From the NCBI GenBank assembly GCA_019638625.1, contig JAHBTK010000004.1, positions 1-64,000 on the forward strand: a stretch of DNA of 64,000 nucleotides. Reading direction: 5' to 3'. The stretch is from Chitinophagaceae bacterium. Its GTDB lineage: Bacteria; Bacteroidota; Bacteroidia; Chitinophagales; Chitinophagaceae. The position numbers and the translations under genes are program-made. Under the pieces are notes generated by a model. The model made no database searches and was not told the origin of the DNA. It saw only the letters and a program-made list of their open reading frames with translations. The number at the start of each line of letters is the position of its first letter. Within the stretch, counting starts at the first letter, position 1. Shown here in pieces: positions 1 to 9,014 of this stretch.

Positions 1-13
1 AACAAAAAGACAG

Positions 14-47
14 AATCCGCGACTGTAAAAGGTTTGCGGATTTTTTT
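14..47 (+). terminator. intrinsic terminator of a gene left of the window
   Basis: AATCCGC at 14-20 pairs with GCGGATT at 36-42 and a run of seven T follows. The T-run is on the + strand, so it would end a transcript entering from the left. The following minus-strand hicB ends at 121. Confidence 0.6.
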
Positions 48-120
48 ATTTAGTAGGTTGCAGATTTTATCATTGAAACTACCACTTGACAAACAGATAC
101 TTTTCAGGCTGATTCGTAAG

Positions 121-537
121 TTATGCAGCGTAAAGTCTCACGGAAGATAGTTCTTTACCGACCTCCTTTATTGCTTGTTCTATTTTTTGTGCCTGCACCG
201 CAGATGGGTACTTTACTCCGCTGCTGTACTGTCTCATCAAACCCGGATTGATACCCGCTCTTTTGGCTATTAAACTGGCTGTTAAATAGTCGTGTTCAGT
301 GAAAAAGGCCTGTATGTCATAAACCAGGTCGAATGTTAAACCAGACACATCAATATTCTTCCATGCCTTATCTTCCTTTCCTTCATGTTTCAGGTAATCC
401 GATATCAAACCGGTAATATTTTTAATTACCTCCTTAGCGTTTTTGCCTACAGTAACCGGCATAAAATCTCCTTTACCTTCAATGCGACCCCAGAGCTCTC
501 CGTCTCCCTTTTCAAGAATCAATTGTAACTTTTTCAT
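121..537 (-). CDS. hicB: HicB-family antitoxin
   Basis: Antitoxin of a type II HicAB module; it should bind and silence the HicA ribonuclease and repress its own operon. The 138-aa protein has a HicB-like N-terminal half (about residues 1-65, with the typical LWGRIEG strand) and a C-terminal helix-turn-helix-like segment (about 85-130) containing AKRAGINPGLMRQYSSG, which fits DNA binding. It lies 43 bp downstream of hicA on the same strand, so the order is toxin first, as usual for hicAB. The ATG start is preceded by AAAGACAAAGAC-type purine-rich sequence. A perfect inverted repeat at the hicA promoter is a likely target. The assignment rests on family resemblance plus the adjacent, clear hicA. 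Confidence 0.82.
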   Translation of the reverse strand: MKKLQLILEKGDGELWGRIEGKGDFMPVTVGKNAKEVIKNITGLISDYLKHEGKEDKAWKNIDVSGLTFDLVYDIQAFFTEHDYLTASLIAKRAGINPGLMRQYSSGVKYPSAVQAQKIEQAIKEVGKELSSVRLYAA

Positions 538-580
538 GTCTTTGTCTTTAATTTTTTAGTAGTATGTCAAAAGACTGGCG

Positions 581-766
581 CTATTTCAGCCCCGCCTGTC
601 TTAGTATGCTATTCAACGTTCCGGGCTTAATATCGTTTTTCCCATGTTCCGGTATAACAACAATACCCTTCTTTTTCAGGTGCTTAAAGATCTTGTGGCT
701 TCCTGACTGGCGGTCAAATCTCCAGCCATCCGCCTCAATAATCTTTATTACCTGTTTGGCTTTCAT
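581..766 (-). CDS. hicA: HicA-family mRNA interferase toxin
   Basis: A 61-aa HicA toxin, a small double-stranded-RNA-binding-fold ribonuclease that cleaves mRNA when not held by HicB. The family signature is plain: an N-terminal helix with KQVIKIIEADGW, then FDRQSGSHKIFKH, which contains the conserved active-site histidine in the GSHKIF motif, then a strand and a closing helix ending in the NSILRQAG segment. Length is normal for HicA. The ATG at 764-766 sits eight bases from a perfect 8-bp inverted repeat, so the promoter is probably covered by HicB. Ends with TAG. Confidence 0.9.
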   Translation of the reverse strand: MKAKQVIKIIEADGWRFDRQSGSHKIFKHLKKKGIVVIPEHGKNDIKPGTLNSILRQAGLK

Positions 767-773
767 AAAATGA

Positions 774-793
774 AGGTAGCATTATTGCTACCT
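774..793. promoter_or_regulatory. operator palindrome of hicAB
   Basis: AGGTAGCA at 774-781 and TGCTACCT at 786-793 are exact reverse complements separated by four bases, directly upstream of the hicA start. Inverted repeats at this place are the usual binding site of the HicB/HicAB repressor. The role is inferred. Confidence 0.65.
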
Positions 794-906
794 ATAAACA
801 AATATTTTCTGGATTTATTTTTTAAGTGATGCCGGAGAGCAGAAACAAAAAGCCCGACATAGAAATACTGATCGCATATTGTTGAATGATATTTGCTTTT
901 GTTTCG

Positions 907-1110
907 CTACGGATTGACTAGCTTATAATGGCCGGTTGCCAAGTCGTGATCTTCCGCTACCCAAACAATTTTTTTCTTTTCCCGCAGGGCCTTAGGCACA
1001 AGTTCACTGATTACATAATCCGGACCGGCATACATGGATCCTTCCATGAGCTCTTGGAATGACTGCCCGGTGAGGTCAAGGTACTTCTCTATGTCTGTCT
1101 TTTTGGTCAT
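907..1110 (-). CDS. small protein of unknown function
   Basis: A 67-aa acidic protein starting MTKKTDIEKYLDLTG. The start is well supported: a strong purine-rich ribosome-binding site (AAGGAGA) lies a few bases before the ATG. No signal peptide or membrane segment is visible, and no family is recognised. It follows, by about 15 bases, the end of an open frame that is itself a remnant (1126-1371). The pair could be the tail of a lost operon. Its position as a small gene right after a larger truncated frame would also suit an immunity or antitoxin gene, but nothing in the sequence proves this. Confidence 0.5.
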   Translation of the reverse strand: MTKKTDIEKYLDLTGQSFQELMEGSMYAGPDYVISELVPKALREKKKIVWVAEDHDLATGHYKLVNP

Positions 1111-1125
1111 ATTTTCTCCTTCGTT

Positions 1126-1671
1126 TTATATGGCATCATCCCAGTTGATATAAACGTATTCGATTCCAAGCCTTTCGCAAATCTTTTTATTGTTTTCAAT
1201 CTCAGCTCTTGTTTCCTCGGAAACTTCTCCAAGATACATTTTTGTTCTGGTATGCCCTGCCCCGGACCGGAACCGGTCCGGGGCATATGCACTTCCCTCC
1301 TTGTCTACGTTTGCCGCACACCGGATGGCATTGGTACTTTTACCTGCCCCTTTAGCTACGTTAAAAAATCGCTATATAAAAACACCATCCACACCATATT
1401 GCTGCATCCACTTAAAATGAAGGTCTGTTGTACTTTTATCTACAGAACTGAAAAACCTGGCTTTTTTTCCATTTGCCAGTGTAAAGGGTGTTTCATATGT
1501 CTTCTCATATTCACTTACATCGGGCCACATATCAATACCCGAACCATTTTCATTACCATAAGCATAATTTTTTTCGGTACTGCCATCGCCAGCCGCACGA
1601 AACCAACCCTGGTAACCCAACATTACAAGCCCCTTATAGCTTGGGAATAAGGTATTATTATGATGCCTGGG
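1126..1671 (-). pseudogene. remnant of a GH71/99-like secreted glycosidase, interrupted by amber codon
   Basis: One minus-strand frame runs from 1671 to a TAA at 1126-1128, broken once by TAG at 1372-1374. The part before the TAG reads KGLVMLGYQGWFR, then DMWPDVSEYEKTY and KSTTDLHFKWMQQYGVDGVF. This is the N-terminal region of the GH71/99-like proteins often annotated as xylosidase/arabinosidase in Bacteroidota PULs. In that family the last motif usually continues with a glutamine, so a CAG-to-TAG change would explain the stop. There is no start codon or signal peptide; the frame is closed at 1669-1671. After the TAG about 80 codons stay open, ending LGIEYVYINWDDAI, which I do not recognise and which may be a fused unrelated piece. 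Non-functional remnant. Confidence 0.7.
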
Positions 1672-1911
1672 TTACGCATCGGCTTAGAATGGAAGAAAAA
1701 AAAGCAGCAAGTACCCTGTTATGGCAGAAAGGGGGCTGGGACGTATTATTAAAAATACTGTCCAGGATAACTTTAAAGGAAAAATTGTCATATAGCAGCT
1801 TAAGTTATTTTAAACTGCAATTAAACATTCTGCGATTAACCAGGGGATTAATAATAGGATTAACGGAACAATTAATGTGGAATATCTGGAAAAAATACAA
1901 ATTCGGATAAA

Positions 1912-2823
1912 CTATTTCATAAAATCGGTTTCGTTCCTGAGACTTACCAGGTTTGGTGTAGGAAAGTTATCTGGGATATTATATGTAATCCTCCCTGTCG
2001 CGAGCCATTCCGTTGCTCTTATCATTGTAGTTTGAAAACCTATGCATCTATAGGCCGGGGGATACGTTTCACCTTGCCACAAATGCCCCATGCTTGAATT
2101 ATACACGCGTCCCCTGCCATAAGCAATCACCCATTCCACCGGCCACATTTTGTGAGAACTTGTACTGTCGTAAGCATAAGATAATATTGTTATATTCTCT
2201 GCTAGCCCTCTTGGATAGTCATATACTTCTGTATTAGCAGTTTTCCACTTTGGAGGATATCCCGAGTTAATTGGATGCGGGGTCAGAATATTAATCACAG
2301 CATCAAACCTGTCTCCATGCCCGGTTCCTTTTCCTTCACCAGGGGGGATACGGATTATATTACGATTGGAATCTATTTCAAGTGCATATCCAAATGTATT
2401 GGGGCGCCACCCCAGGCCTATCATCTTATCATATTCTTGCCAGTGGGGAAATGCGTTATTGGCCGAATGAAGTATGTATAAACCTCCCCCGTTCTTAACA
2501 TAAGCTTCCAGGGCCAGTTCGGCATGTCTTGGCCATCGCAACTTTGAATTTTGGATATTGTTGGTATTTTGAATTATAACAGCATATTTATTGAAGGTTG
2601 GTCTCCATTGAATTTGTTCAATCGTATCTGAAGGAATAGTAGCTATATCCACTTTAAAAAGACCGCTTGATTCAAGTATCCACCTTGTAACTGAGGAAGT
2701 TTGCTTCCAGTCATGGTTACTAAATCCATCTACAATCAAAACCGGGATAGGGTACTTAGATTGTCCAAAAGAATGGATTGAAAACAATCCACATAACAAA
2801 CAAGTGATCCAAAATTTAAACAT
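1912..2823 (-). CDS. secreted ThuA-domain protein
   Basis: A 303-aa protein with a signal peptide (about residues 1-20, ending SFG-Q) followed by one ThuA (trehalose-utilisation-like) domain across most of the chain. ThuA domains have a glutamine-amidotransferase-like fold and are common in Bacteroidota carbohydrate loci; the substrate is unknown. Visible family features are the opening strand PVLIVDGFSNHDW, the YVKNGGGLYILHSANN segment and the late VEWVIAYGRGRVYNSSMGH motif, which is typical of the family end. It lies downstream of the GH95 pseudogene and hydrolase remnant of PUL 1, all on the same strand, so it is probably a late gene of that locus. It appears complete. Confidence 0.85.
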   Translation of the reverse strand: MFKFWITCLLCGLFSIHSFGQSKYPIPVLIVDGFSNHDWKQTSSVTRWILESSGLFKVDIATIPSDTIEQIQWRPTFNKYAVIIQNTNNIQNSKLRWPRHAELALEAYVKNGGGLYILHSANNAFPHWQEYDKMIGLGWRPNTFGYALEIDSNRNIIRIPPGEGKGTGHGDRFDAVINILTPHPINSGYPPKWKTANTEVYDYPRGLAENITILSYAYDSTSSHKMWPVEWVIAYGRGRVYNSSMGHLWQGETYPPAYRCIGFQTTMIRATEWLATGRITYNIPDNFPTPNLVSLRNETDFMK

Positions 2824-2870
2824 GGCGCTTCAATTTAAGTAAACCATAGTAAATATTACTCGTAATTATA

Positions 2871-3305
2871 TCAATCCGATCCTGTATTTAAATCAGAGAT
2901 TGCTTTTAAAACGAAATCTACGATAGGTTTCGGATTAGGAAGACTGTGCGGATGATGCTTAAACCCCGGCTTATGTATTACGGTGACTGTTCCGTTTAAC
3001 TGTTTTATTTTCTTTTCAAACAGGTTGGTATTCTCCGCCAGAGAAACCATCTCATCATCATCTGCGCAAATGATCAATATCGGATATTTACCCTTAACTA
3101 TCTCTCTTATTTTATCTACAGGGTTTCGCCGAAGAGTTTTAAACATTCTTAATCTTATAAAAAATTCATTCCTTTTCAATATCATAACCCCCAAAATGGA
3201 TAATAAGATTGCTATTGATATCCACCGTTGTCTTATTCCTTGAATGGGGTGAATAGTTTCGGTAATCATATTATTTAAGTCCAATTTTAATGGATTGTGT
3301 GTCAC
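2871..3305 (-). pseudogene. C-terminal remnant of an alpha/beta hydrolase
   Basis: The last 90 or so residues match the end of Bacteroidota alpha/beta hydrolases found in PULs: NPVDKIREIVKGKYPILIICADDDEMV carries the acid of the triad, and VIHKPGFKHHPHSLPNP carries the catalytic histidine. The nucleophile region and most of the N-terminal half are absent. Instead residues 1-45 are an unrelated stretch with one hydrophobic run. The only start is GTG at 3303-3305, overlapping the GH95 stop. I read this as a gene that lost its front by deletion. A functional short product is unlikely because there is no nucleophile serine. Confidence 0.7.
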
Positions 3306-5767
3306 CTAGTTTTTACGATTATGCGATAGTCTTTGCCTGCTTCTGTTGTAAAGATGGTAAGGTAGTCTTTGCCGGATTCTTTTGTTTGTGCTTTTACTCC
3401 CTCGATCGTTATAGGGATTGCGGTTCTTATTATACATTTATTTCCAGATAGCGATTTAACAGACGCGGAGGTAATGATTTTGTCTTTCCAATTTATTGAT
3501 ACTTCAAAACCACCTCGTGCTTTAAAACCCGAAAACGATCCGTTTTTCCAAGCGGTAGGTAAGGCTGGTAATAAATGCAACTCGCCCTTATGGCTCTGCA
3601 ATAGCATCTCCGTTATACCGGCTGTAGCACCAAAATTGCCGTCAATCTGAAACGGTGGATGACCGCAGAACAGGTTCTGGTAGGTACCCCCTTCATCTGA
3701 CATTTGAACTTTATAGCTTTTAGTTTTGTTGAGAAGATTGGTCAAAAGCCTATGAGCTCTGTCACCATCCAGTAGCCTGGCCCAGAAATTCACTTTCCAA
3801 GCTAAAGACCATCCTGTTCCCACATCTGTTCTTGCTTCGAGCGTTTTTCGTGCTGCTGCGGCAAGTTCAGGAGTCGCACTAGGAGTGATCTGGTTGCCGG
3901 GATATAGCGCATAAAGATGAGAAACATGCCTGTGTGTTGGCTCCTGTTCCTTAAACTCCTCTCTCCATTCCATTAAACGTCCGTCAGAACCAATTTTAGG
4001 ATGTTCCAGATTGCTTAATGCTTCCCTGATTTTATATAATAAGGAATCGTCATTTTTTAATATTGCACCGGCTTCTGATACTGACGAAAAAAAATGGAAA
4101 ATAACTTGTTGATCGTGAGAAGGACCCATCGTTAAGGAAGCAACAGATCCGTCGGGAGCAAAAAAATGATTTTCCGGTGAGTTGGAAGGACCTGATACCA
4201 GTTTCCCGGATTGAGGATCTTGCACCAACCAGTCCAGGAAAAAGCGGGCTGACTTTAGCATAACTGGATAAATTCTCTCAAGATATTTCCGATCTTTTGT
4301 AAATGTATAATGGTCCCATAGCTGCAGGCAGAGCCAAGCACCTCCGACTGTATACATTCCCCATCCCACACCTTCACCTGGTGAAGTGTATCCCCATATA
4401 TTTGTAATAACCTGCGAACACCACCCCCCGGCATTATACTGTATCCGGGCTGTATTTGTTCCGGGCTGTACCAATGACTCAACAAGTTCGGTAAACGGTG
4501 TAAAGCACTCCGAAAGGTTGGCCACATCTGCCGGCCAATAATTCATTTGCATATTGATGTTGATATGATAATCACAGTTCCAAGGAGTTGAAATCTGATT
4601 AGCCCAAATACCCTGAAGGTTAGCAGGCAAAGTTCCTTTTCTTGAAGAAGAAATGAGCAGGTAACGACCAAACTGAAAGTAAAGTTCCTGCAGGTGCAGA
4701 TTCCCGGGATCTTCTAAAAGGATATCTGTCTGTATATTATCCTGATATCTCCCGGAAAGATTTAACTGCACCCGGTTAAACAGAGATTGATAATCTGCTT
4801 TATGCCTCGAAACAAGTTGTGCAAATGTAAGCGCCGATGCATTGTTCAGTTGATTAAATGTAGTTTCTAATGGATCATCCCCTCCGAAATAGTTTCCGTA
4901 CTCCTACTTATAATTTGTTCCGGCAGTTAATATTAATACAACTTCATCTGCCTTATTTACAATAACATGACCGTTATTATAACTAACGGTTCCTCCTTTA
5001 GCAATAGCCTTAAATCGCGCTGCATATTGAAGCCCATCTCCTCCCTTTCCATTTTTCAAGGCACCTTTCATTAATAAATGATCTTTTTGTGCAGTCGTTG
5101 AAAATCTTTCAGGCCGGGTGAGGGTGGCAGTAAAACTTATGACCGCTTTTTTATCAGCGGTTATACGGATCACGATAGCCCTGTCTGGATAACTTGCAAA
5201 GACCTCTCTTGTAAACCTTATACCATTCTGTATATAGTTTATAATAACAATTCCTTTATTGAGATCAAGTTCTCTTTTGTAATTGCTGAAAGCTTTGTCA
5301 GAACCAAAGTTGAATCGTATATCTCCCAAAGTCTGAAAGCATCCATAAGGGTAATCCGCAGCATTTCCATGTGCCGATCCTGCACCTTTGCATATTTGGG
5401 TTCTATTAGCTATTAAACCAGCTTCTTTATACCTGCCTTCAAATAGCAGGTTTCTTATAATGCCCACTGAATCGGCGGCTACAGGGTTATCGTTATCGTC
5501 CGGGCTTCCAGACCAAAGTGTTTTTTCATTGATCTGGATTCTTTCTTTATTTACATCACCGAATACCATAGCACCTAAATAGCCATTCCCTACCGGTAGC
5601 GCTCCCAGCCAGGCACTGTCGCTCTCCCAAGCATTAGTACCATCAGGCACAGAGGAATTGGCGGGTTTGTTATACCAAAGTCTCAATTGAGATTGAGCAT
5701 TTACGGTAAGCGACGGAGTTAAAATGAGCGCTAAAAAAAGGAAGGGGGATATCAGCCTGCTTGTCAT
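3302..5767 (-). pseudogene. GH95 alpha-L-fucosidase split by one in-frame amber codon
   Basis: A secreted GH95 alpha-fucosidase frame: signal peptide (about residues 1-25, ending VNA-Q), N-terminal beta-sandwich domain (WYNKPANS, LPVGNGYLGAMVFG, NEKTLWSG), then the (alpha/alpha)6 barrel. Barrel motifs include NLQGIWAN, NINMQMNYWPA, GPSNSPEN and QIDGNFGATAG, the last holding the aspartate known as catalytic in characterised GH95 enzymes. The only defect seen is TAG at 4904-4906 after GTNYK; the same frame continues without any other stop through YFGGDDPLE to a TGA at 3302. Total length would be about 820 residues, normal for GH95. So the gene is whole apart from one nonsense codon. It sits downstream of the SusCD pair of PUL 1. 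Either recent inactivation or a sequencing error is possible. Confidence 0.85.
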
Positions 5768-5924
5768 TTGTAAACTGTTTTAACCAGATAAGTTTTAACA
5801 ATAGTAAATAAAGAATACAACTCTTGTCAATACAAAAGTTGTATTCCTGATTGGTGAACAAACGATTTATGCCTTGTTTTGATTCGTTACACTTAACAGT
5901 GCAATTCAATAAGCAGCATAGTGA

Positions 5925-8864
5925 TTACCTGATGGACTTCAATATCCCATCAAGGATCTTCGAATCAATATATTCCTCGTCTGTGTTTTCATAAAATGCG
6001 TCCTGCACACAAGGCAGATCAGGATTAATAGAAAGTAATTCTTTTATAGCCGGTTCATATTTTTTATTATCCAATCGCCCATGCGTTTGCCAGACCAATC
6101 CTGTAACATCCTGGTCGGGTGTATTCAGTAACCACATTCCAACATGTTGTTTAATGAGAGGAGCAAGTTCTGATGGTGACTTATCTGTGGTAAGCAACAA
6201 AGCCGTATTCAGCGCCAGTTTAAGATTAGGTTCGTTCAGCTCGTTAAGTACTGAGACAGCGGTCTCCAGGTCATGAGGCAATTTTTTCTTAGCCAACCTA
6301 AGGTATACCGTTATATTTCTTTCAGCGGCATCCCTGCATATTTTCTGGAGGCTTGCTTTAAGTTCTTCCCATTGCTTTTCCAAAGTGATATTGTTTTCTA
6401 CATTTGTATGCAACGTCATTACCAGCCTCTCGGATTTTAATATTCTCATCTTATTTATAACATCTTTGATTGTAGCCATACTATAGTTGTAGTCTTCAGG
6501 AATGTTATTGACCAGGCGAAGGTCAGGAAACAAGTTTATACCTGATGAAAGATCAACACTTACTTTTAATCCCTGAATAGCGATGTATGCGCTGTCTTTC
6601 CGGATGGCTTCCTCCGTATAATTGTTAATATACTTCCAGTCAATATTTACCCCATCAAAATGTTCAAAAAAGGTAGGACGGCGTATAATTTCCTCTCTGA
6701 TAGATTTTATATTGAACATGGATAAAGCTTTTTCTTTCGGTGCAGCAGGTATGTGGTCGTCTTCTATTTCTTCAACACCTGTCTCTTCGATGTTCACTCT
6801 GAAAATCCGGATATCTCCGCCAGCGATGGTATTGGCGGTATTTTTTCCAACATTGCTGTTTTCGTATCCTTCCGGCAGGTAGCCCTCTTTTCCTTTTTCT
6901 CCTTGGTCAGTCTGCAGTTCCCTAATGGAAGTGATTTTTCCAATATTGGATGTTATCTTGAAAGGAAGTTGTGTGAGCGTATTATTTGTTATTCCCAGGG
7001 TGTAAACACCCTTTTTTATCCTGCATACAATAAGTCCAAGATCTTCTCCTGCATCAAATAGTCTGGTTTTTTCGAGTGCGTTATGGATAGATTGCTCTAT
7101 ATGCTTAAGCAAGGGGTAAGGGTTGGCCAATAGTTTGTCATCTTCCCTTTTTAAAAACCCGTTTACCGACGAAACAGCGGGCACACCGAAGGCACTTGCG
7201 TATACCGTTACGCTTCCCTTTCCACTCCCGGCGCTCACAGTTAAGGGATGCTTCCCTGATCTTGCTGTAATAGCAGCACCGGAAGGCAGGCTCAGTGGAT
7301 ATATGTCAAAAGGAAGTGATTCTGTGATAGTACTGCCAGCTGATTGTACAGCAGACATCGCAGGAAGCGTAATAGCTTCTCCTGCAGTTTTTATACCTGC
7401 CAGACCACCCGGAAGGTTTTTCAGACTGCCTGCCGTTATCAATAATTTCCCTCCTTGTTGAACATAGTTTTCAAGTTTATCTTTTATTTCCATTCCACCC
7501 GACAAATTACCGGCAACAATAAGCAGGGGATACCTGTTAAGCAGCCATTGGGGAGCATCTGTCAGCAATGCGTCAGTTGCATCTCCATAGGGGGTAGCGG
7601 TATAAAATCCCTTTTCATCATGAAAGTAGGAGGACTCCTGGTATTCAGGATAGATAAGTCCGAATACATTATTGGTCAGATAATCGCCGGCTTCATAAGG
7701 AAGATTACCCCATACCCTGTAAATAATATTATTGTATGCAGGGAATATCCAACCGGAATAAAAGTCGAGCATTACCCCGGTGGTAGTTTGCATTACCCCC
7801 GGAGTCCCATATTTCTCCACCCATTTTAGACCCTCGGCCTGAAGACGTCCGATAGGCGAAAGCTTCTGCTCTTTGTTGAACCAACCACTTTCGTAACCAA
7901 CCACCATTGAGTTGTAGAGAATATGAATATACAGTAATCTTTTCATCAATGCAAGGCTGGTGCCTTTAGCGGGCCCCGAATTTCTACCAGTGCCGGAATA
8001 ACTTTTCCAACCCCAACGGTTATACACCGATGCATTTCCAAACCAAGGAACACCGTACTGTTTGCCGGCACCCCTGTTAAAAGAATAAAAAACCTGGTTA
8101 TTAGGATGCATTTGTGCGGCTTCTGAGCCAACCAGAGTATAGGTTCCTTCCTTAAGCAGGTAATGGGCATAGTTAACTGCGGTAAGTGTTGCCATTTTAT
8201 TGTCCATCTCATCGCTGATCCTACCCATATGATTCAGGAAGTTGATGTATTGGCTCTGCCTGCTTGCGGATACAGGATGCATTTCCTGTGCATATCCTAG
8301 CAAATAGCGGCCGTCCTGCTCACCCATATCCATTCCCAACCATTTTTCTCCGAGTTCGGCTTTAAACAGGTCGGAAACTTCTTTTTTAAGTTTGAACTGC
8401 GTCCAGTTGCCGGGACCTGAACCTGGCACATAACCCCATACTTGATAGAGATAAAGGTTTCGTTCTTTCAACTCTTTTACCAGTTCAGGGATGTTGGATG
8501 TATTTAAAAAACGGGCATTGGGCCAGATCACATCGCCCAATTTTGCTTCTTTCACATTTTTATCTAGGTCTTTAGCAATGTCGAACATCTGTCCGTCTTT
8601 TGCCTTAAAGCCTCTTAAAACAGTGAAATGCGTTTTGTTTCCAAACAGGTCCCAAGTGGGTGGTTTTACAAAACGCCGGGCATCATCAGGATAGAGACGG
8701 GGGTTAAGGAACCTGCTGGTTACTATATGACGCAGATTATCTGAGACTGGGCTGTCTGTTTCCTGAGCTAATATACCTAACGGAAAACATACTGCATACA
8801 ATAGTACCGCCAGCAATCCTTTCAATATTTTTATGTTAGATTTTCTGAATAGCGATTTAAACAT
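5925..8864 (-). CDS. large secreted glycosidase-like protein, multi-domain
   Basis: A 979-aa protein with a signal peptide (cleavage near residue 34, LGILAQ). No characterised family could be assigned with certainty. Residues about 75-400 look like a TIM-barrel hydrolase: LYLYQVWGYVPGSGPGNW, then GMDMGEQDGRYLLGYAQEM with a D/E/D cluster near 178-186, and a later YESGWF. Residues about 450-560 resemble the amidotransferase-like domain of retaining galactosidases (LLIVAGNLSGG, YVQQGGKLLITAGS). A further TIM-like or xylose-isomerase-like domain (about 700-979, with FDGVNIDWKYINNY) closes the chain. It is the first gene after susD in PUL 1, so it probably acts on the imported glycan at the cell surface or in the periplasm. 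The C-terminal domain pairing is unusual. Confidence 0.75.
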   Translation of the reverse strand: MFKSLFRKSNIKILKGLLAVLLYAVCFPLGILAQETDSPVSDNLRHIVTSRFLNPRLYPDDARRFVKPPTWDLFGNKTHFTVLRGFKAKDGQMFDIAKDLDKNVKEAKLGDVIWPNARFLNTSNIPELVKELKERNLYLYQVWGYVPGSGPGNWTQFKLKKEVSDLFKAELGEKWLGMDMGEQDGRYLLGYAQEMHPVSASRQSQYINFLNHMGRISDEMDNKMATLTAVNYAHYLLKEGTYTLVGSEAAQMHPNNQVFYSFNRGAGKQYGVPWFGNASVYNRWGWKSYSGTGRNSGPAKGTSLALMKRLLYIHILYNSMVVGYESGWFNKEQKLSPIGRLQAEGLKWVEKYGTPGVMQTTTGVMLDFYSGWIFPAYNNIIYRVWGNLPYEAGDYLTNNVFGLIYPEYQESSYFHDEKGFYTATPYGDATDALLTDAPQWLLNRYPLLIVAGNLSGGMEIKDKLENYVQQGGKLLITAGSLKNLPGGLAGIKTAGEAITLPAMSAVQSAGSTITESLPFDIYPLSLPSGAAITARSGKHPLTVSAGSGKGSVTVYASAFGVPAVSSVNGFLKREDDKLLANPYPLLKHIEQSIHNALEKTRLFDAGEDLGLIVCRIKKGVYTLGITNNTLTQLPFKITSNIGKITSIRELQTDQGEKGKEGYLPEGYENSNVGKNTANTIAGGDIRIFRVNIEETGVEEIEDDHIPAAPKEKALSMFNIKSIREEIIRRPTFFEHFDGVNIDWKYINNYTEEAIRKDSAYIAIQGLKVSVDLSSGINLFPDLRLVNNIPEDYNYSMATIKDVINKMRILKSERLVMTLHTNVENNITLEKQWEELKASLQKICRDAAERNITVYLRLAKKKLPHDLETAVSVLNELNEPNLKLALNTALLLTTDKSPSELAPLIKQHVGMWLLNTPDQDVTGLVWQTHGRLDNKKYEPAIKELLSINPDLPCVQDAFYENTDEEYIDSKILDGILKSIR

Positions 8865-9014
8865 GTACGTATTTCTTTTCGTGCTGATTAAATATTTTTG
8901 AAACTATTACCCGGCTACATCCTTGAAAGATGAAACAAACGAAACATAGCTCCGGTTTGGAGATGTAGCCGGACAATAGTAATTCACTTTTTATTTCCTA
9001 TAGTGACTTTTGTA

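Noticed and set aside
1126..1371. P-loop ATPase or zeta toxin suggested by AKGAGKST
   Set aside because: The spacing of the glycines does not fit a Walker A motif and no second motif is found.
3302..5767. Stop-codon recoding of TAG as an explanation for the in-frame ambers
   Set aside because: Intact genes such as hicA and the 907-1110 gene end in TAG, and the other interrupted genes carry frameshifts or deletions too, so decay is the simpler reading.
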